DNA of 64,000 nt from positions 744,001 to 808,000 of the forward strand of contig NZ_JAFIMU010000002.1 in NCBI RefSeq assembly GCF_017302985.1, read 5' to 3'. Source of the stretch: Corallococcus macrosporus. Its GTDB lineage: Bacteria > Myxococcota > Myxococcia > Myxococcales > Myxococcaceae. Position 1 is the stretch's first letter; every line of letters begins with the position of its first letter. The position numbers and the translations under genes were made by a program. Shown in pieces: positions 15,608-25,044 of the stretch. The notes under the pieces were generated by a model. That model made no database searches. It was not told the origin of the DNA and saw only the letters and a program-made list of their open reading frames with translations.

Positions 15608-17713
15608 ATGTCTCGCACCACGCGCATCGAGCGGTACCGCAACATCGGCATCATGGCCCACATCGACGCGGGCAAGACGACGCTCACCGAGCGCGTCCTC
15701 TTCTTCACCGGCCGCATCCACTCCACGGGAGAGGTGCACACGGGCTCCACGGAGATGGACTGGATGGAGCAGGAGAAGAAGCGCGGCATCACCATCACGT
15801 CCGCGGCGACGACGGCCTTCTGGCAGCCGCGTCACGGGCGCGAGGCGGGCGTGCCCCACCGCATCAACATCCTGGACACGCCGGGCCACGTGGACTTCAC
15901 CATCGAGGTGGAGCGCTCGCTGCGCGTGCTGGACGGCGCGGTGGCGGTGTTCGACGCCAGCCAGGGCGTGGAGCCGCAGTCGGAGACGGTGTGGCGCCAG
16001 GCGGACCGCTACGGCGTCCCGCGCATCGCGTTCATCAACAAGATGGACAAGGTGGGCGCGGACTTCGGCCTGAGCGTGCAGTCCATGGTGGACCGGCTGG
16101 GCGTGCGCCCGGTGGCCGTGCAGTGGCCCGTGGGCGACGGCGCGGACTTCCAGGGGCTCGTGGACCTGGTGCGCATGCGGATGGTGCGCTTCCAGGGCGA
16201 CGACGGCGGCTTTGACGATGGCGCGCCCGTGCCGCCGGAGCTGATGGAAGCGGTGCGGCCGTACCGCATGCGCCTCATCGAGGAGTGCGCGGACGTGGAC
16301 GCGGGCGTGATGGAGAAGTTCGTGGACGGGCGGGTGGAGGACATCACCGCGGAGGAGCTGGAGCGCGCGCTGCGCTCGGGCACCCTGTCGCGGACCCTGG
16401 TGCCGGTGCTGTGCGGGTCGGCCTTCAAGAAGAAGGGAGTGCAGATGCTCTTGGATGCGGTCGTCAGCTACCTGCCGTCGCCCGCGGACGTGGCCACCGT
16501 GGAGGGCTTTGCGCCCGTCACCGGCGAGCGCGTCAGCCGTCCGGTGTCGGACTCGGGTCCGCCAGCGGCCCTGGCGTTCAAGCTGATGAGCGACAAGGCC
16601 GTGGGCGGCATCGTCTTCCTGCGGGTGTACTCGGGCACGCTGCGCGCGGGCACCGTCCTGCTCAACCCCGTCACGGGGCGCAAGGAGCGGGTGGGGCGCC
16701 TGATGTTCATGCACGCCAACCGCCGCGAGGAGGTGGCGGAGGTGCACGCGGGCGACCTGTGCGCGGCGCTGGGGCTCAAGGGCGTGCGCACGGGCGACAC
16801 GCTGTGCGACCCGGAGGCGCCGGTGGTGCTGGAGGCGTTGAACGTGATGGAGCCCGTGGTGCAGCTCGCCGTGGAGGCGCGCTCCCCCGCGGAGCTGCCG
16901 AAGTTGGAAGAGGGCCTGCAACGGCTGGCGGCGGAGGACCCGTCGCTGCGCCTGGGCGTGGACCCGGAGAGCGGCCAGGTGCTGCTGTCCGGCATGGGTG
17001 AGCTGCACCTGGAGGTGGTCGTGGACCGGTTGAGGACGGAGTTCGGCGTGGAGGCGCGCGTGGGACAGCCGAAGGTGGCGTACCGCGACACGCTCCGGGG
17101 CGCGGTGCGCCAGGAGTACCGCCACGTCCGCCAGTCCGGCGGGCCCGGACAGTACGCGCGCGTGGTGCTGGACGTGGGGCCGGCGCCGCGAGGGGCGGGG
17201 CTCGTCTTCGTGGACGCCACCAAGGGCGGCACCATCCCCCGGGAGCTGGTGCCCGCGATTGAAAAGGGCGTGGCCGGCGCCATGGCGCGGGGCGTGCGCG
17301 AGGGCGTGCCGCTGGTGGACGTGGAGGTGCGGCTGGTGGATGGGGACACGCACGTGAAGGACAGCACGCCGCAGGCGTTCGCGGTGGCGGGCTCGCTGGC
17401 ACTCCAGGAGGCCGCCCGGCGCGTGGGCGTGCAGGGGCTGGAGCCGGTGATGGAGGTGGAGGTGGTGACGCCGGAGGAGTTCCTGGGCGACGTGCTGGGT
17501 GACCTGGCGTCGCGGCGGGGACGGGTGCTGGGGATGGAGGCGAAGGGCCCGGCGCGGTGCGTGTCCGCGCGGGTGCCCATGGCACGCCTGTTCGGCTACG
17601 TGACGGCGCTGCGCGGCCGCACGCAGGGACGCGCCCAGGCCAGCATGCGCCTGGGGACGTACGAGCCGGTGCCGGAGGCGGCCAGCGCCACCCACGCCGA
17701 GGCGCGGGCCTGA
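15608..17713 (+). CDS. fusA: elongation factor G (stand-alone paralogue)
   Basis: A 701-residue translational GTPase, full length for EF-G. G1 is [14 protein letters not shown] (residues 17-30), the switch region is [14 protein letters not shown]3 is [16 protein letters not shown] and G4 is [10 protein letters not shown]. Domains II to V follow in order, with the domain IV segment [16 protein letters not shown] and the domain [31 protein letters not shown]. It drives ribosome translocation and, with RRF, recycling. No rpsL, rpsG or tuf gene is adjacent, so this is probably a second EF-G copy outside the str operon, as in other myxobacteria with several EF-G genes. A possible promoter and short leader ORF lie upstream, and a strong terminator directly downstream. 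Confidence 0.93.
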   Translation: MSRTTRIERYRNIGIMAHIDAGKTTLTERVLFFTGRIHSTGEVHTGSTEMDWMEQEKKRGITITSAATTAFWQPRHGREAGVPHRINILDTPGHVDFTIEVERSLRVLDGAVAVFDASQGVEPQSETVWRQADRYGVPRIAFINKMDKVGADFGLSVQSMVDRLGVRPVAVQWPVGDGADFQGLVDLVRMRMVRFQGDDGGFDDGAPVPPELMEAVRPYRMRLIEECADVDAGVMEKFVDGRVEDITAEELERALRSGTLSRTLVPVLCGSAFKKKGVQMLLDAVVSYLPSPADVATVEGFAPVTGERVSRPVSDSGPPAALAFKLMSDKAVGGIVFLRVYSGTLRAGTVLLNPVTGRKERVGRLMFMHANRREEVAEVHAGDLCAALGLKGVRTGDTLCDPEAPVVLEALNVMEPVVQLAVEARSPAELPKLEEGLQRLAAEDPSLRLGVDPESGQVLLSGMGELHLEVVVDRLRTEFGVEARVGQPKVAYRDTLRGAVRQEYRHVRQSGGPGQYARVVLDVGPAPRGAGLVFVDATKGGTIPRELVPAIEKGVAGAMARGVREGVPLVDVEVRLVDGDTHVKDSTPQAFAVAGSLALQEAARRVGVQGLEPVMEVEVVTPEEFLGDVLGDLASRRGRVLGMEAKGPARCVSARVPMARLFGYVTALRGRTQGRAQASMRLGTYEPVPEAASATHAEARA

Positions 17714-17719
17714 GGTGAC

Positions 17720-17757
17720 GGCCCCGGGCTTCTCCCACGAGGGGGAGGCCCGGGGCC
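17720..17757 (+). terminator. intrinsic terminator of fusA paralogue
   Basis: GGCCCCGGGC pairs with GCCCGGGGCC in a long GC-rich stem, seven bases after the stop codon. T-rich GTGTTGTTTCCTG follows, as expected of an intrinsic terminator. Confidence 0.8.
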
Positions 17758-17838
17758 GTGTTGTTTCCTGAAGGGAAATCGCCCCCCGTGTCGATTTCCG
17801 GGGCGCCCATTCGACGTGCATTTGATTGAGTTCGCGCC

Positions 17839-19101
17839 GTGACGGTTTCCAAGGCGCAGGCCGCGGTGCACGCGGTGTGGAGAATCGAGTCCGCCCGGCT
17901 CATCGCCGGGCTTGCGCGCATGGTGCGCGACGTGGGGCAGGCGGAGGAGCTGGCGCAGGACGCGCTGGTGGCGGCGTTGGAGAAGTGGCCGGTGTCGGGC
18001 GTGCCGGAGAACCCGGGCGCGTGGCTCATGGCCACCGCGAAGCGCCGCGCCATCGACGAGATGCGCCGTCACAAGCTGCTCGCGCGCAAGCACGAGGAGC
18101 TGGGCCACGGGCTGGAGGAGGCGGAGGTGCCAGACCTGGACGCGGCCCTGGACGACGACGTCGGAGACGACCTCCTGCGCCTCATCTTCACGTCCTGCCA
18201 CCCGGTGCTGTCCCCGGAGGCGCGCGTGGCGCTCACGCTGCGGCTGTTGGGCGGCCTGACGACGGATGAGATTGCCCGCGCGTTCCTGGTGCCGGAGCCC
18301 ACGGTGGCCCAGCGCATCGTGCGGGCCAAGCGGACGCTGGCGGAGAAGGGCGTCCCCTTCGAAGTGCCCCGGGGCGAGGAGTTGGCGGCGCGGCTCGCGT
18401 CGGTGCTGGAGGTCATCTACCTCATCTTCAACGAGGGCTACGCCGCCACCGCGGGCGACGGCTGGATGCGCCCGGAGCTCTGCCAGGACGCGCTGCGCCT
18501 GGGCCGCATCCTGGCGGAGCTGGCGCCGGGTGAGCCGGAGGTGCACGGGCTGGTGGCGCTGATGGAGATCCAGGCGTCGCGGGCCCGGGCGCGGGTGGGG
18601 CCCTCCGGGGAGCCCGTGCTGCTGCTGGAGCAGAACCGCGCGCTGTGGGATCAGCTCCTCATCCGCCGCGGGCTCGCGGCGCTGGAGCGCGCGGAGAAGG
18701 CGGGCGCGGCGGGGCCGTACGTGTTGCAGGCCTCCATCGCCGCGTGCCACGCGCGGGCTCGCACGCCGGAGGAGACGGACTGGCCCCGCATCGCGGCGCT
18801 CTACACGGTGCTCGCGCGGCTCACGCCGTCACCGGTGGTGGAGCTGAACCGCGCCGTCGCCCTGTCCATGGCGTTCGGTCCCGCGACGGGCTTGGAGCTG
18901 GTGGATCAGCTCGTGGCCGAGCCGTCGCTCAAGCACTACCACCTGCTGCCCGCCGTGCGCGGCGACCTGCTCCAGAAGCTGGGACGTCTGAAGGAAGCCA
19001 GGGCGGAGTTCGAGCGGGCCGCGTCGCTCACGCGCAACGCGAAGGAGCAGGCGCTGCTGCGCTCGCGTGCCGCCGCGTGCGCGGGTGAGAAGCCGTCTTA
19101 G
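17839..19101 (+). CDS. ECF42-like RNA polymerase sigma factor with C-terminal TPR extension
   Basis: A 420-residue sigma factor starting at GTG 17839. Region 2 lies at about 10-80 (GQAEELAQDALVAALEKWP, PGAWLMATAKRRAIDEMRR) and region 4 at about 128-172 (ARVALTLRLLGGLTTDEIAR, then PTVAQRIVRAKRTLAE). A DUF6596 segment follows (ASVLEVIYLIFNEGYAATAG), then a tetratricopeptide-like C-terminus (ALYTVLARLTPSPVVELNRA, GRLKEARAEFERAASLTRN). This is the architecture of ECF42 sigma factors, which recruit RNA polymerase to a small regulon and are controlled by their own C-terminal extension rather than an anti-sigma factor. They usually sit beside YCII/DGPF proteins; none is next to this gene. It is convergent with the DUF4082 gene. 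Confidence 0.88.
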   Translation: MTVSKAQAAVHAVWRIESARLIAGLARMVRDVGQAEELAQDALVAALEKWPVSGVPENPGAWLMATAKRRAIDEMRRHKLLARKHEELGHGLEEAEVPDLDAALDDDVGDDLLRLIFTSCHPVLSPEARVALTLRLLGGLTTDEIARAFLVPEPTVAQRIVRAKRTLAEKGVPFEVPRGEELAARLASVLEVIYLIFNEGYAATAGDGWMRPELCQDALRLGRILAELAPGEPEVHGLVALMEIQASRARARVGPSGEPVLLLEQNRALWDQLLIRRGLAALERAEKAGAAGPYVLQASIAACHARARTPEETDWPRIAALYTVLARLTPSPVVELNRAVALSMAFGPATGLELVDQLVAEPSLKHYHLLPAVRGDLLQKLGRLKEARAEFERAASLTRNAKEQALLRSRAAACAGEKPS

Positions 19102-19123
19102 CCACGTCGCGGCACCCAGGAGC

Positions 19124-19163
19124 AGGGAGCGGCGGGCATCCGTGAAGCATGCCCGCCCTCCCT
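19124..19163. terminator. bidirectional terminator between convergent genes
   Basis: A 16-bp stem with one mismatch (AGGGAGCGGCGGGCAT from 19124, paired with ATGCCCGCCCTCCCT ending 19163) fills the 75-bp gap between the sigma factor and DUF4082 gene stops. It can serve both strands. Confidence 0.75.
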
Positions 19164-19176
19164 TCACGTCACGCGC

Positions 19177-21378
19177 TCAGGGGAGCGGCGACAGCTCCAG
19201 GTTGTCGAAGTTCGTGTCCCAGCCGTTGGACGTCTTCACGGTGAGCACCGAGCAGGGCGTAGTCCAGGTCGGCACCAGGTGCGTAATCGCCCCCGCCGTC
19301 AGGGGGAAGGTGATGGCGGGCTGGTCGAGGCAGCTCAGCGTGACCGTGGCGCCGGTGTCCCACGTGAAGGCATCCAGGCCCAGGACGCGCCGCTGGCCCA
19401 GGAAGGACAGGTTGGCCTGGGTGAGGCCGCCGCCGTTGAAGGAGATGCTCTTCGTGTCGAACCCGCCCCAGGGCGACGCGATGTACCAGCGGTTGAGGCC
19501 GAACTGGACGGGGCCGTGCGTGCCGTTGAAGGTCTCGTCCTGTCCGGGGAAGGTGTCGAAGGTGACGAGGTTGGTGGACGGGCCCACGGGGATGGGCAGC
19601 GCGTGGGTGTTGTTGCCGGGCACGAAGTCCGCCTGCGTGGCGGAGATGGTGGCCTGGCTGGTGAACGTCCCGGTGCCGAAGGGGATGGCCTCCACGTGGA
19701 TGGTGAAGCTGCCGCCCGGCGGCAGGGTGGGGGCGCCGCACTGCAGGTCGCTGAAGAACCCGCAGTGGCTGCCGCTCATGCCCGGCGCGTTCGCGGAGTA
19801 GAAGAAGTAGTTCAGGCCCGCGGGGATCGGGACGTCGAGCACGACGTCCGTGGCGGTCGCCGGGCCGTTGTTCGTCACGGTGATGTCGTAGAGGAGCAGG
19901 TCACCGTTGGCGCCCGTACCGGCGGGGAACGACTGCGTCACGGCCAGGTCCGCCGTCGCGGGACCGCCCGGCGCCGAGGGGACGAACGTCACGTCCACCC
20001 AGAAGTTGGTGTTGAGCCACGCCTCCGTGGGGAACGCGCTGCCGTTGAGGTTGCGCACGCCGTTGCCGCCCGCCGCCACGGTGGAGGGCGCGTGCAGCGG
20101 GGGCATGTCCACGCCCGCGGTGCTGAAGTAGTTCGGGGTGATGGCGTAGCGCCCGCCCGTGGCGAAGTACGACACGACATAGGTCGTGTTCGCGGTCAGG
20201 CTCACCGGCGCGGGGAAGGACAGCTCACGCCAGCCGAAGCCCGTCTCCGCGGGCGTCGTCTCCGTGGTGGCCAGCAGCGTGCCGGTGGCGCTCCACAGGT
20301 GGCCCACGTGCGGGCCGTTGTCGGTGCTGCCCTTGTAGTAGCGGACCTTCGTCACCGTGCCCGCCACGTCGGTGCGGAACTTCACGCCGACCTCCGCGGG
20401 GGTGGTGTCGGCGTTCTCGAACTGCGGGTCGCCCGTCACGCTGTTCCACAGGCTGCAGGGGTTGCAGGCCATGTTCGCCAGCGTGGTGCCGAGGACGATG
20501 GTGGAGGACGGGCTGAGGTTGCCGGCGGCGTCACGTCCGCGCACGGCGTAGTTGTAGCTGGTGGAGGGCGTCAGGCCGGTGTCGCGGAAGCGCGTGGTGG
20601 TGCCGGGCAGCTCCGCGATGAGCTCGTTGTTGCGGTACACCAGGTGCCAGCGGGCGTTGCCCTGCGTCTCGCCCGTGCCGTCCACGGACGCGTACCAGGT
20701 CAGGTCGATGGCGGTCGGCGAGTTGGCCACGGCGGTGACGTTGGTGGGCGCGCGCGGGGCCGTGGTGTCGTTGGGCTGGAAGGCCACGTCCACCCAGTAG
20801 TTGCTCGCGTTGAAGGAGCTCGTCGGGAAGCCGCTGGTGCTGCCGTAGCGGTAGAGGCCGTTGCTGGTCGCCTCGGCGTGCAGGGGCGGCACGTCCAGCG
20901 CGGTGGCGAAGCCATTGCCCGTCACCGCGTAGTGCCCGGCGGGCGCGTAGTACGAGACGACGTAGTTCGTGTCCGCCGCGATGGTGACCGGCGTGGTGAA
21001 GCGCGCCTCCTGCCAGCCGGAGGCCGTCTCGTTCTGGAACGTCACGGTGGCCAGCAGCGAACCGGACGCCGTCCACAGGCTGCCGGTGTGCGTGCCCGTG
21101 TTGCCCGGGCCCTTGTAGAAGCGCACGCCCATGATCCGCCCGGGCGCGTCGCTGCGGAAGCGCACGCCCAGCTCCACCGCGCCGCTGTCGTCCGCGGCCG
21201 CGACGGCCGGGACCGCGGTGGTGCCCAGCAGCGACCGCTCACCGGCCAGCAGCGGCTGCGCGGCCGCCGTGGCCTCCGGTGTCTCCGGAGTGGCCGTTTC
21301 CGCGGGCGCACAGCCCGCCTGAATCCAGGTGATACCCAATACGAATGTCGTGACCCATCGTGATGCACGTCGAAGCAC
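19177..21378 (-). CDS. surface lipoprotein with two DUF4082 domains, Fn3 and DUF11
   Basis: A 733-residue exported protein starting at GTG 21378, with AAGGAG 6 nt upstream. The signal ends in QAGCAP, a lipobox-like site. Two homologous DUF4082 beta-sandwiches occur at about 70-205 (VELGVRFRSDAPGRIMGVRF, then HTGSLWTASG) and about 325-475 (EVGVKFRTDVAGTVTKVRYY). They are separated by a fibronectin type III domain (APTNVTAVANSPTAIDLTWY). A DUF11-like domain follows (ADLAVTQSFPAGTG, then LYDITVTNNGPA). A final jelly-roll-like domain (about 600-733) begins near NLVTFDTFPG. DUF4082 is a proposed carbohydrate-binding fold. There is no catalytic motif, so an adhesin or matrix role is likely. Confidence 0.8.
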   Translation of the reverse strand: MLRRASRWVTTFVLGITWIQAGCAPAETATPETPEATAAAQPLLAGERSLLGTTAVPAVAAADDSGAVELGVRFRSDAPGRIMGVRFYKGPGNTGTHTGSLWTASGSLLATVTFQNETASGWQEARFTTPVTIAADTNYVVSYYAPAGHYAVTGNGFATALDVPPLHAEATSNGLYRYGSTSGFPTSSFNASNYWVDVAFQPNDTTAPRAPTNVTAVANSPTAIDLTWYASVDGTGETQGNARWHLVYRNNELIAELPGTTTRFRDTGLTPSTSYNYAVRGRDAAGNLSPSSTIVLGTTLANMACNPCSLWNSVTGDPQFENADTTPAEVGVKFRTDVAGTVTKVRYYKGSTDNGPHVGHLWSATGTLLATTETTPAETGFGWRELSFPAPVSLTANTTYVVSYFATGGRYAITPNYFSTAGVDMPPLHAPSTVAAGGNGVRNLNGSAFPTEAWLNTNFWVDVTFVPSAPGGPATADLAVTQSFPAGTGANGDLLLYDITVTNNGPATATDVVLDVPIPAGLNYFFYSANAPGMSGSHCGFFSDLQCGAPTLPPGGSFTIHVEAIPFGTGTFTSQATISATQADFVPGNNTHALPIPVGPSTNLVTFDTFPGQDETFNGTHGPVQFGLNRWYIASPWGGFDTKSISFNGGGLTQANLSFLGQRRVLGLDAFTWDTGATVTLSCLDQPAITFPLTAGAITHLVPTWTTPCSVLTVKTSNGWDTNFDNLELSPLP

Positions 21379-21485
21379 GTCGGACTCCTTGTCTGGGAAA
21401 GCCGGACGTGGGTTCGCACAGTGTCAACCTGGAATTCAAGTGTTCCATGAGTGGTCGACATTTCTTGCGTGGCTGACGCCGTGTC

Positions 21486-22214
21486 TCACGGTGCTCGCGA
21501 CAATTCCGCCAGGAATTGAAACAACGCCGCCTGTTCGGATGGGAGGGCCAGCAACCATGTATGGCCCTGGCCCGGCACCTCGCGCGTCTCCAGTCTCAGC
21601 TCGGCCGTGCGCCAGGATTCACTCGCGGTCCTCCACAAGGGCGCGCTGCCATCCGTCTCACCGATGAACGACAGGATGGGCACCCGGGCATGCGCGGCGG
21701 TCCGGGGCGGGGTGTGTTCATCGCCTTGTGACAGACGCGGGGCGCCAGCGATGAGGACCAGCGCCCGGAAGGCCTCGGGACGCGCGGCCCACAGCTCCAG
21801 CGCCATCTGCGCGCCCGCGCTGAAGCCCAGGAGCACCGGCCGCTCCGCGTCCACGCCAGGGACCCGAGCCACTTCTGGCAGCGTGCCGAGCATCATCCGG
21901 TTCGCGTCCGCGCCGCTCCAGCCCTCCGCGTGCTGGCGGGGGAACGTCAGCAGCGCGAAGCCCTGATCCGCGAAGGCCCCGGCCAGGGGCTCCACCAGCG
22001 TCAGTCCATCCGAGCCTGTCGGATGCAGCCAGACCACCAGGCGGTGCGGGTGTTCCGGGGTGGCCTGCCCGGAGACGAAGAGGCGGTAGGGCAGTCCGTT
22101 GGCGGGAGCGCCCGTCCGCGTCGGAGAGGCCGTCTCCACGGGCGTCCCGGGCACGGTGGCGCACGCGGTGGCCAGGGCCATGGCCAGGAGGACACGGAGG
22201 GGCTTCAGGCTCAT
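21486..22214 (-). CDS. exported alpha/beta hydrolase (esterase/phospholipase-carboxylesterase type)
   Basis: A 242-residue hydrolase. The start at 22214 (MSLKPLRVLLAMALATACAT) has AGGAGG 10 nt upstream and a lipoprotein-type signal ending at Cys18. The core has VVWLHPTGSDGLTLVEPL (oxyanion region), the nucleophile GFSAGAQMALEL, an acid in SFIGETDGSAP and the base His in GQGHTWLLAL: a complete Ser-Asp-His triad. It resembles dienelactone hydrolase and poly(3-hydroxybutyrate) depolymerase-type esterases. It lies 107 bp downstream of the DUF4082 lipoprotein on the same strand and may share its transcript. The longer open frame to 22598 is shadow sequence antisense to the intergenic region. Confidence 0.78.
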   Translation of the reverse strand: MSLKPLRVLLAMALATACATVPGTPVETASPTRTGAPANGLPYRLFVSGQATPEHPHRLVVWLHPTGSDGLTLVEPLAGAFADQGFALLTFPRQHAEGWSGADANRMMLGTLPEVARVPGVDAERPVLLGFSAGAQMALELWAARPEAFRALVLIAGAPRLSQGDEHTPPRTAAHARVPILSFIGETDGSAPLWRTASESWRTAELRLETREVPGQGHTWLLALPSEQAALFQFLAELSRAP

Positions 22215-22596
22215 GCGGTGGGAAGCCTCCTGGCCGGGACGGACGCCTTCAGTCCAGCAGGGCTTGGAGGGTGCTCGCCAGCATGAGGAGGAGGATCCGC
22301 CACGCGACGCCCTTTCGCTTCCGGCCGCGTTGAACCCCCGTGACGTGCTCTTGCGCAGTCGTGATCGGGCAAATCCAAGCAGGGGCTCCGGTGGGGGCCC
22401 CCGGGGGCCTGTAGGCGTTGGAGGCACACGAGTCTTCCGCGGGACGGAAGCCTGGGGCAAACGGGCTGCTTCTCCTCTGGGAGATGCCGCGTCTTCACTC
22501 GTGGCGAAGGACCTTCCACTGCCGGACATCCGCGGGGGCGCCGGGCGCTCGCGGGGGGTTGTGGGCCTGGGGCGCGTGCCTAGCTTGCCGGCGTCC
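22215..22596. other. 382-bp divergent intergenic region
   Basis: This lies between the divergent esterase gene (minus) and the first glycosyltransferase (plus). It should hold promoters for both, but I find no convincing -35/-10 pair. A G/C run near 22390-22410 (GGTGGGGGCCCCCGGGGGCC) can fold on itself. Open frames here have no supported start or coding character. Confidence 0.5.
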
Positions 22597-23736
22597 ATGA
22601 CGAACGAACTGCACCCGACGGCGCGGCCTACGCGCGTGGCTCACGTGATGTATGGCCTGGAGATGGGCGGACTCGAACAGCTGGTGGTCCGGCTGTCCCA
22701 GCATGGCCGCGAGCGGGGCATCGAATCCGTGGTGCTGGCCCTGGGGCCGGACGGTCCGGTGCGCGAGCTGCTCCAGCGCGTCAACGTCCCCACGGTGTGG
22801 CTGGGAGGCCTGGCGGGCATGACGCCCACGGCCATCCGCCGGCTGGCCCAGGAGGTGGACGCCTTTGGCGCCGACGTGGTCCACGGCCACGACGTGGGGC
22901 CCTGGCTCAACGCCGTCGCCACCCGGACGCTGCGTCCGCGCACGCCCGTGCTGGGCACCTTCCACCAGACGGTCGAGCCGCAGGGCAAGCTGCGCCCCGC
23001 CGCCATGGCCGCCGCGATGTTCACCCAGTCCCTGGTCGCGTGCGGCAGTGAAGTGCGCGCCAGCCTGGAGCGCTGGAGCCCGAAGCTGCTGTCGAACGTG
23101 GTCACCATCGAGAACGGCGTGCCGCTGGAGGTCGCCACGGGCGACGAGGCCCGCCGGGCCGCCCGTGAGCGCCTGGGCCTGCCGCAGGACGCCACCGTGG
23201 TGGGCTACCTGGGCCGCCTCTCCGAGGAGAAGGGCCCGGACCTCCTGGTGGACGCCTTCCTGCGCCACTTCGCGGACGCGAAGGACACGCACCTGGTGAT
23301 GATTGGCCCCGGCCCGATGGAGGCCTCGCTGCGCGCTCGAGCCGCCGCGTCGCCGCTGGCCGGACGGGTGCACTTCACGGGCGCGCTGCTGGAGGCGAGC
23401 AAGCTGCTGCCCGCGTTCGACGTCTACGTGCAGCCGTCCCGCCGTGAGGGCCGCTCGCTGTCGCTGCTGGAGGCGATGGCGGTGGGGCTGCCTACGGTGT
23501 CGCACGCCATCCCTGCCATTCAGGAGGTGCACCGCGATGGCCAGACGGCGCTGCTCGTGCCGTCCGGAGACGTGGATGCGCTCGCGGGCGCGGTGAAGCG
23601 CCTGGCCCACGACGCGGAGCTGCGTTCGCGCCTGGGTGAGGCCGCGAAGCGCGAGGTGCAGCGCTACTCGCTGTCCACGATGGTGGACACGTACGCGAAG
23701 CTCTATCGGGGTGCCGCGGCTCGCGCGCAGGCGTGA
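22597..23736 (+). CDS. GT4-family glycosyltransferase
   Basis: A 379-residue GT-B glycosyltransferase. The N-terminal domain begins RVAHVMYGLEMGGLEQLV, with the Gly-Gly-rich acceptor loop typical of GT4, and includes DVVHGHDVGPWLNAVATRTL. The C-terminal nucleotide-sugar domain shows VVGYLGRLSEEKGPDLLVDAF (about 205-225), HFTGALLEASKLLPAFDVYV and the E-x7-E motif in SRREGRSLSLLEAMAVGLP. It transfers a sugar from a nucleotide donor to an unknown acceptor, most likely in exopolysaccharide or O-antigen synthesis. The next glycosyltransferase gene overlaps by 4 nt (GTGA), so they are translationally coupled. Confidence 0.88.
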   Translation: MTNELHPTARPTRVAHVMYGLEMGGLEQLVVRLSQHGRERGIESVVLALGPDGPVRELLQRVNVPTVWLGGLAGMTPTAIRRLAQEVDAFGADVVHGHDVGPWLNAVATRTLRPRTPVLGTFHQTVEPQGKLRPAAMAAAMFTQSLVACGSEVRASLERWSPKLLSNVVTIENGVPLEVATGDEARRAARERLGLPQDATVVGYLGRLSEEKGPDLLVDAFLRHFADAKDTHLVMIGPGPMEASLRARAAASPLAGRVHFTGALLEASKLLPAFDVYVQPSRREGRSLSLLEAMAVGLPTVSHAIPAIQEVHRDGQTALLVPSGDVDALAGAVKRLAHDAELRSRLGEAAKREVQRYSLSTMVDTYAKLYRGAAARAQA

Positions 23737-24896
23737 GCGGCACGGGAGAACGACGGGTGCCGCACTCCACCATCCTCCATGTGCGCAGCACCTGCGGCCT
23801 GTACGGCGCGGAGCGGGCGCTGCTGTCGCTGGCCGCGTCGACGCCGCAGCCGTGGCGGGCGCAGGTGTGCAGCCTCGTGTCGCCCGGACGGGTGGACGTG
23901 TTGTCGGGCGCGGCGCGTGAGCAGGGGCTGGACGCGCTGACGCTGGAGGTGCCCGGCCGCTTCAGCGCGATGGCCGTGGCCACGCTCGCCTCGGAGGTCC
24001 GCCGCCGGGGCGTGGGGTTGCTGCACGCGCATGACTACAAGTCGCTCACGCTGGGCGCCGCCGCGAGCGCGCTCGCCGGAGTGCCGCTGGTGGCCACGTA
24101 CCACGGAGACACCGGTGCCACGCCCGCGTTGATTGCCTACGAAGGGCTGGCGCGAGTGCTGGGCAACTGCACGAGCGCGGTGGCCGCGGTGTCGCGCGAG
24201 CTGACCGCGCGCCTGCGCCGCTACGTCCACCGCTCGCCGGTGGTCTACATCCCCAACGCGCTGCCTCTGTCGGAGCCGTGCACGGAGGAGGAGCGTCTCC
24301 AGGCTCGCGAGTCCCTGGGGCTGGCGCCGGAGGGGGCCGTCATCGCGCTGGTGGGCCGCCTGTCGGTGGAGAAGGGGCCGCAGGTCCTGCTGGACGCGAT
24401 GCAGCGCCTGTCCAGGACACCCGGAGCCACGGTGCCCACGCTGCTGCTGGTGGGCGATGGTCCGCTGCGCGAGTCGCTGGAGGCGCAGGCGCAGGGACTG
24501 CCGGTGCGCTTCCTGGGATTCCGCTCGGAGGTGCGCAGCGTGTACGCCGCGGCGGACGCGGTGGTGATGCCTTCGCTGAGGGAAGGCATGCCGCTGGTCG
24601 CGCTGGAGGCGATGGCGCTGGGACGGCCCCTGGTGGCGTCCGGAGTCGGAGAGCTGCCCCACGTGCTGGGCACGGGGCGCGGGCTCGTGGTGCCACCGGG
24701 AGATGCGGGAACGTTGGCCTCCGCGCTGGCGGGGCTGCTGGCCGCGCCGGGTTGGAGGGCGCGGATGGCGCAGGCCGCGCGGGAGTACGTCGTGGCCCAT
24801 CACGCGCCGGAGCGGATGGCGAATCGGTACATCGAATCGCTCTACCTGCCCGCGCTCATGGATCAGCCTCACGCCCAGGCGGCCGCCGCCGGGTAG
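23733..24896 (+). CDS. GT4-family glycosyltransferase
   Basis: A 387-residue GT-B enzyme starting at GTG 23733, overlapping the previous stop. ILHVRSTCGLYGAERALLSL is the acceptor-domain loop. GLLHAHDYKSLTLGAAASAL follows, then the donor domain VIALVGRLSVEKGPQVLLDAM (about 205-225), FLGFRSEVRSVYAAADAVVM and the E-x7-E motif in REGMPLVALEAMALGRP. It probably acts after or beside its coupled neighbour in one polysaccharide pathway. No polymerase, flippase or chain-length regulator is nearby, so the product cannot be named. Its 3' end faces the 42-bp palindrome array. Confidence 0.88.
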   Translation: MSGTGERRVPHSTILHVRSTCGLYGAERALLSLAASTPQPWRAQVCSLVSPGRVDVLSGAAREQGLDALTLEVPGRFSAMAVATLASEVRRRGVGLLHAHDYKSLTLGAAASALAGVPLVATYHGDTGATPALIAYEGLARVLGNCTSAVAAVSRELTARLRRYVHRSPVVYIPNALPLSEPCTEEERLQARESLGLAPEGAVIALVGRLSVEKGPQVLLDAMQRLSRTPGATVPTLLLVGDGPLRESLEAQAQGLPVRFLGFRSEVRSVYAAADAVVMPSLREGMPLVALEAMALGRPLVASGVGELPHVLGTGRGLVVPPGDAGTLASALAGLLAAPGWRARMAQAAREYVVAHHAPERMANRYIESLYLPALMDQPHAQAAAAG

Positions 24897-25044
24897 GGCA
24901 AGCCCCTGGCATTCTCCTGCCTCGGTCGGGCCCGCGGTCGGTGCCCACCGCACCCTGCAAGGAGGCTCAAGCGGCTCCTGCCCCATCGGCGATGGCCCCA
25001 GGCTCCAGACCCGCATGCGGTCCGCCTTCCGCCCGGCCTGGCCC

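Noticed and set aside
15539-17821. 760-residue minus-strand open frame
   Set aside because: Antisense to EF-G, whose GTPase motifs are beyond doubt.
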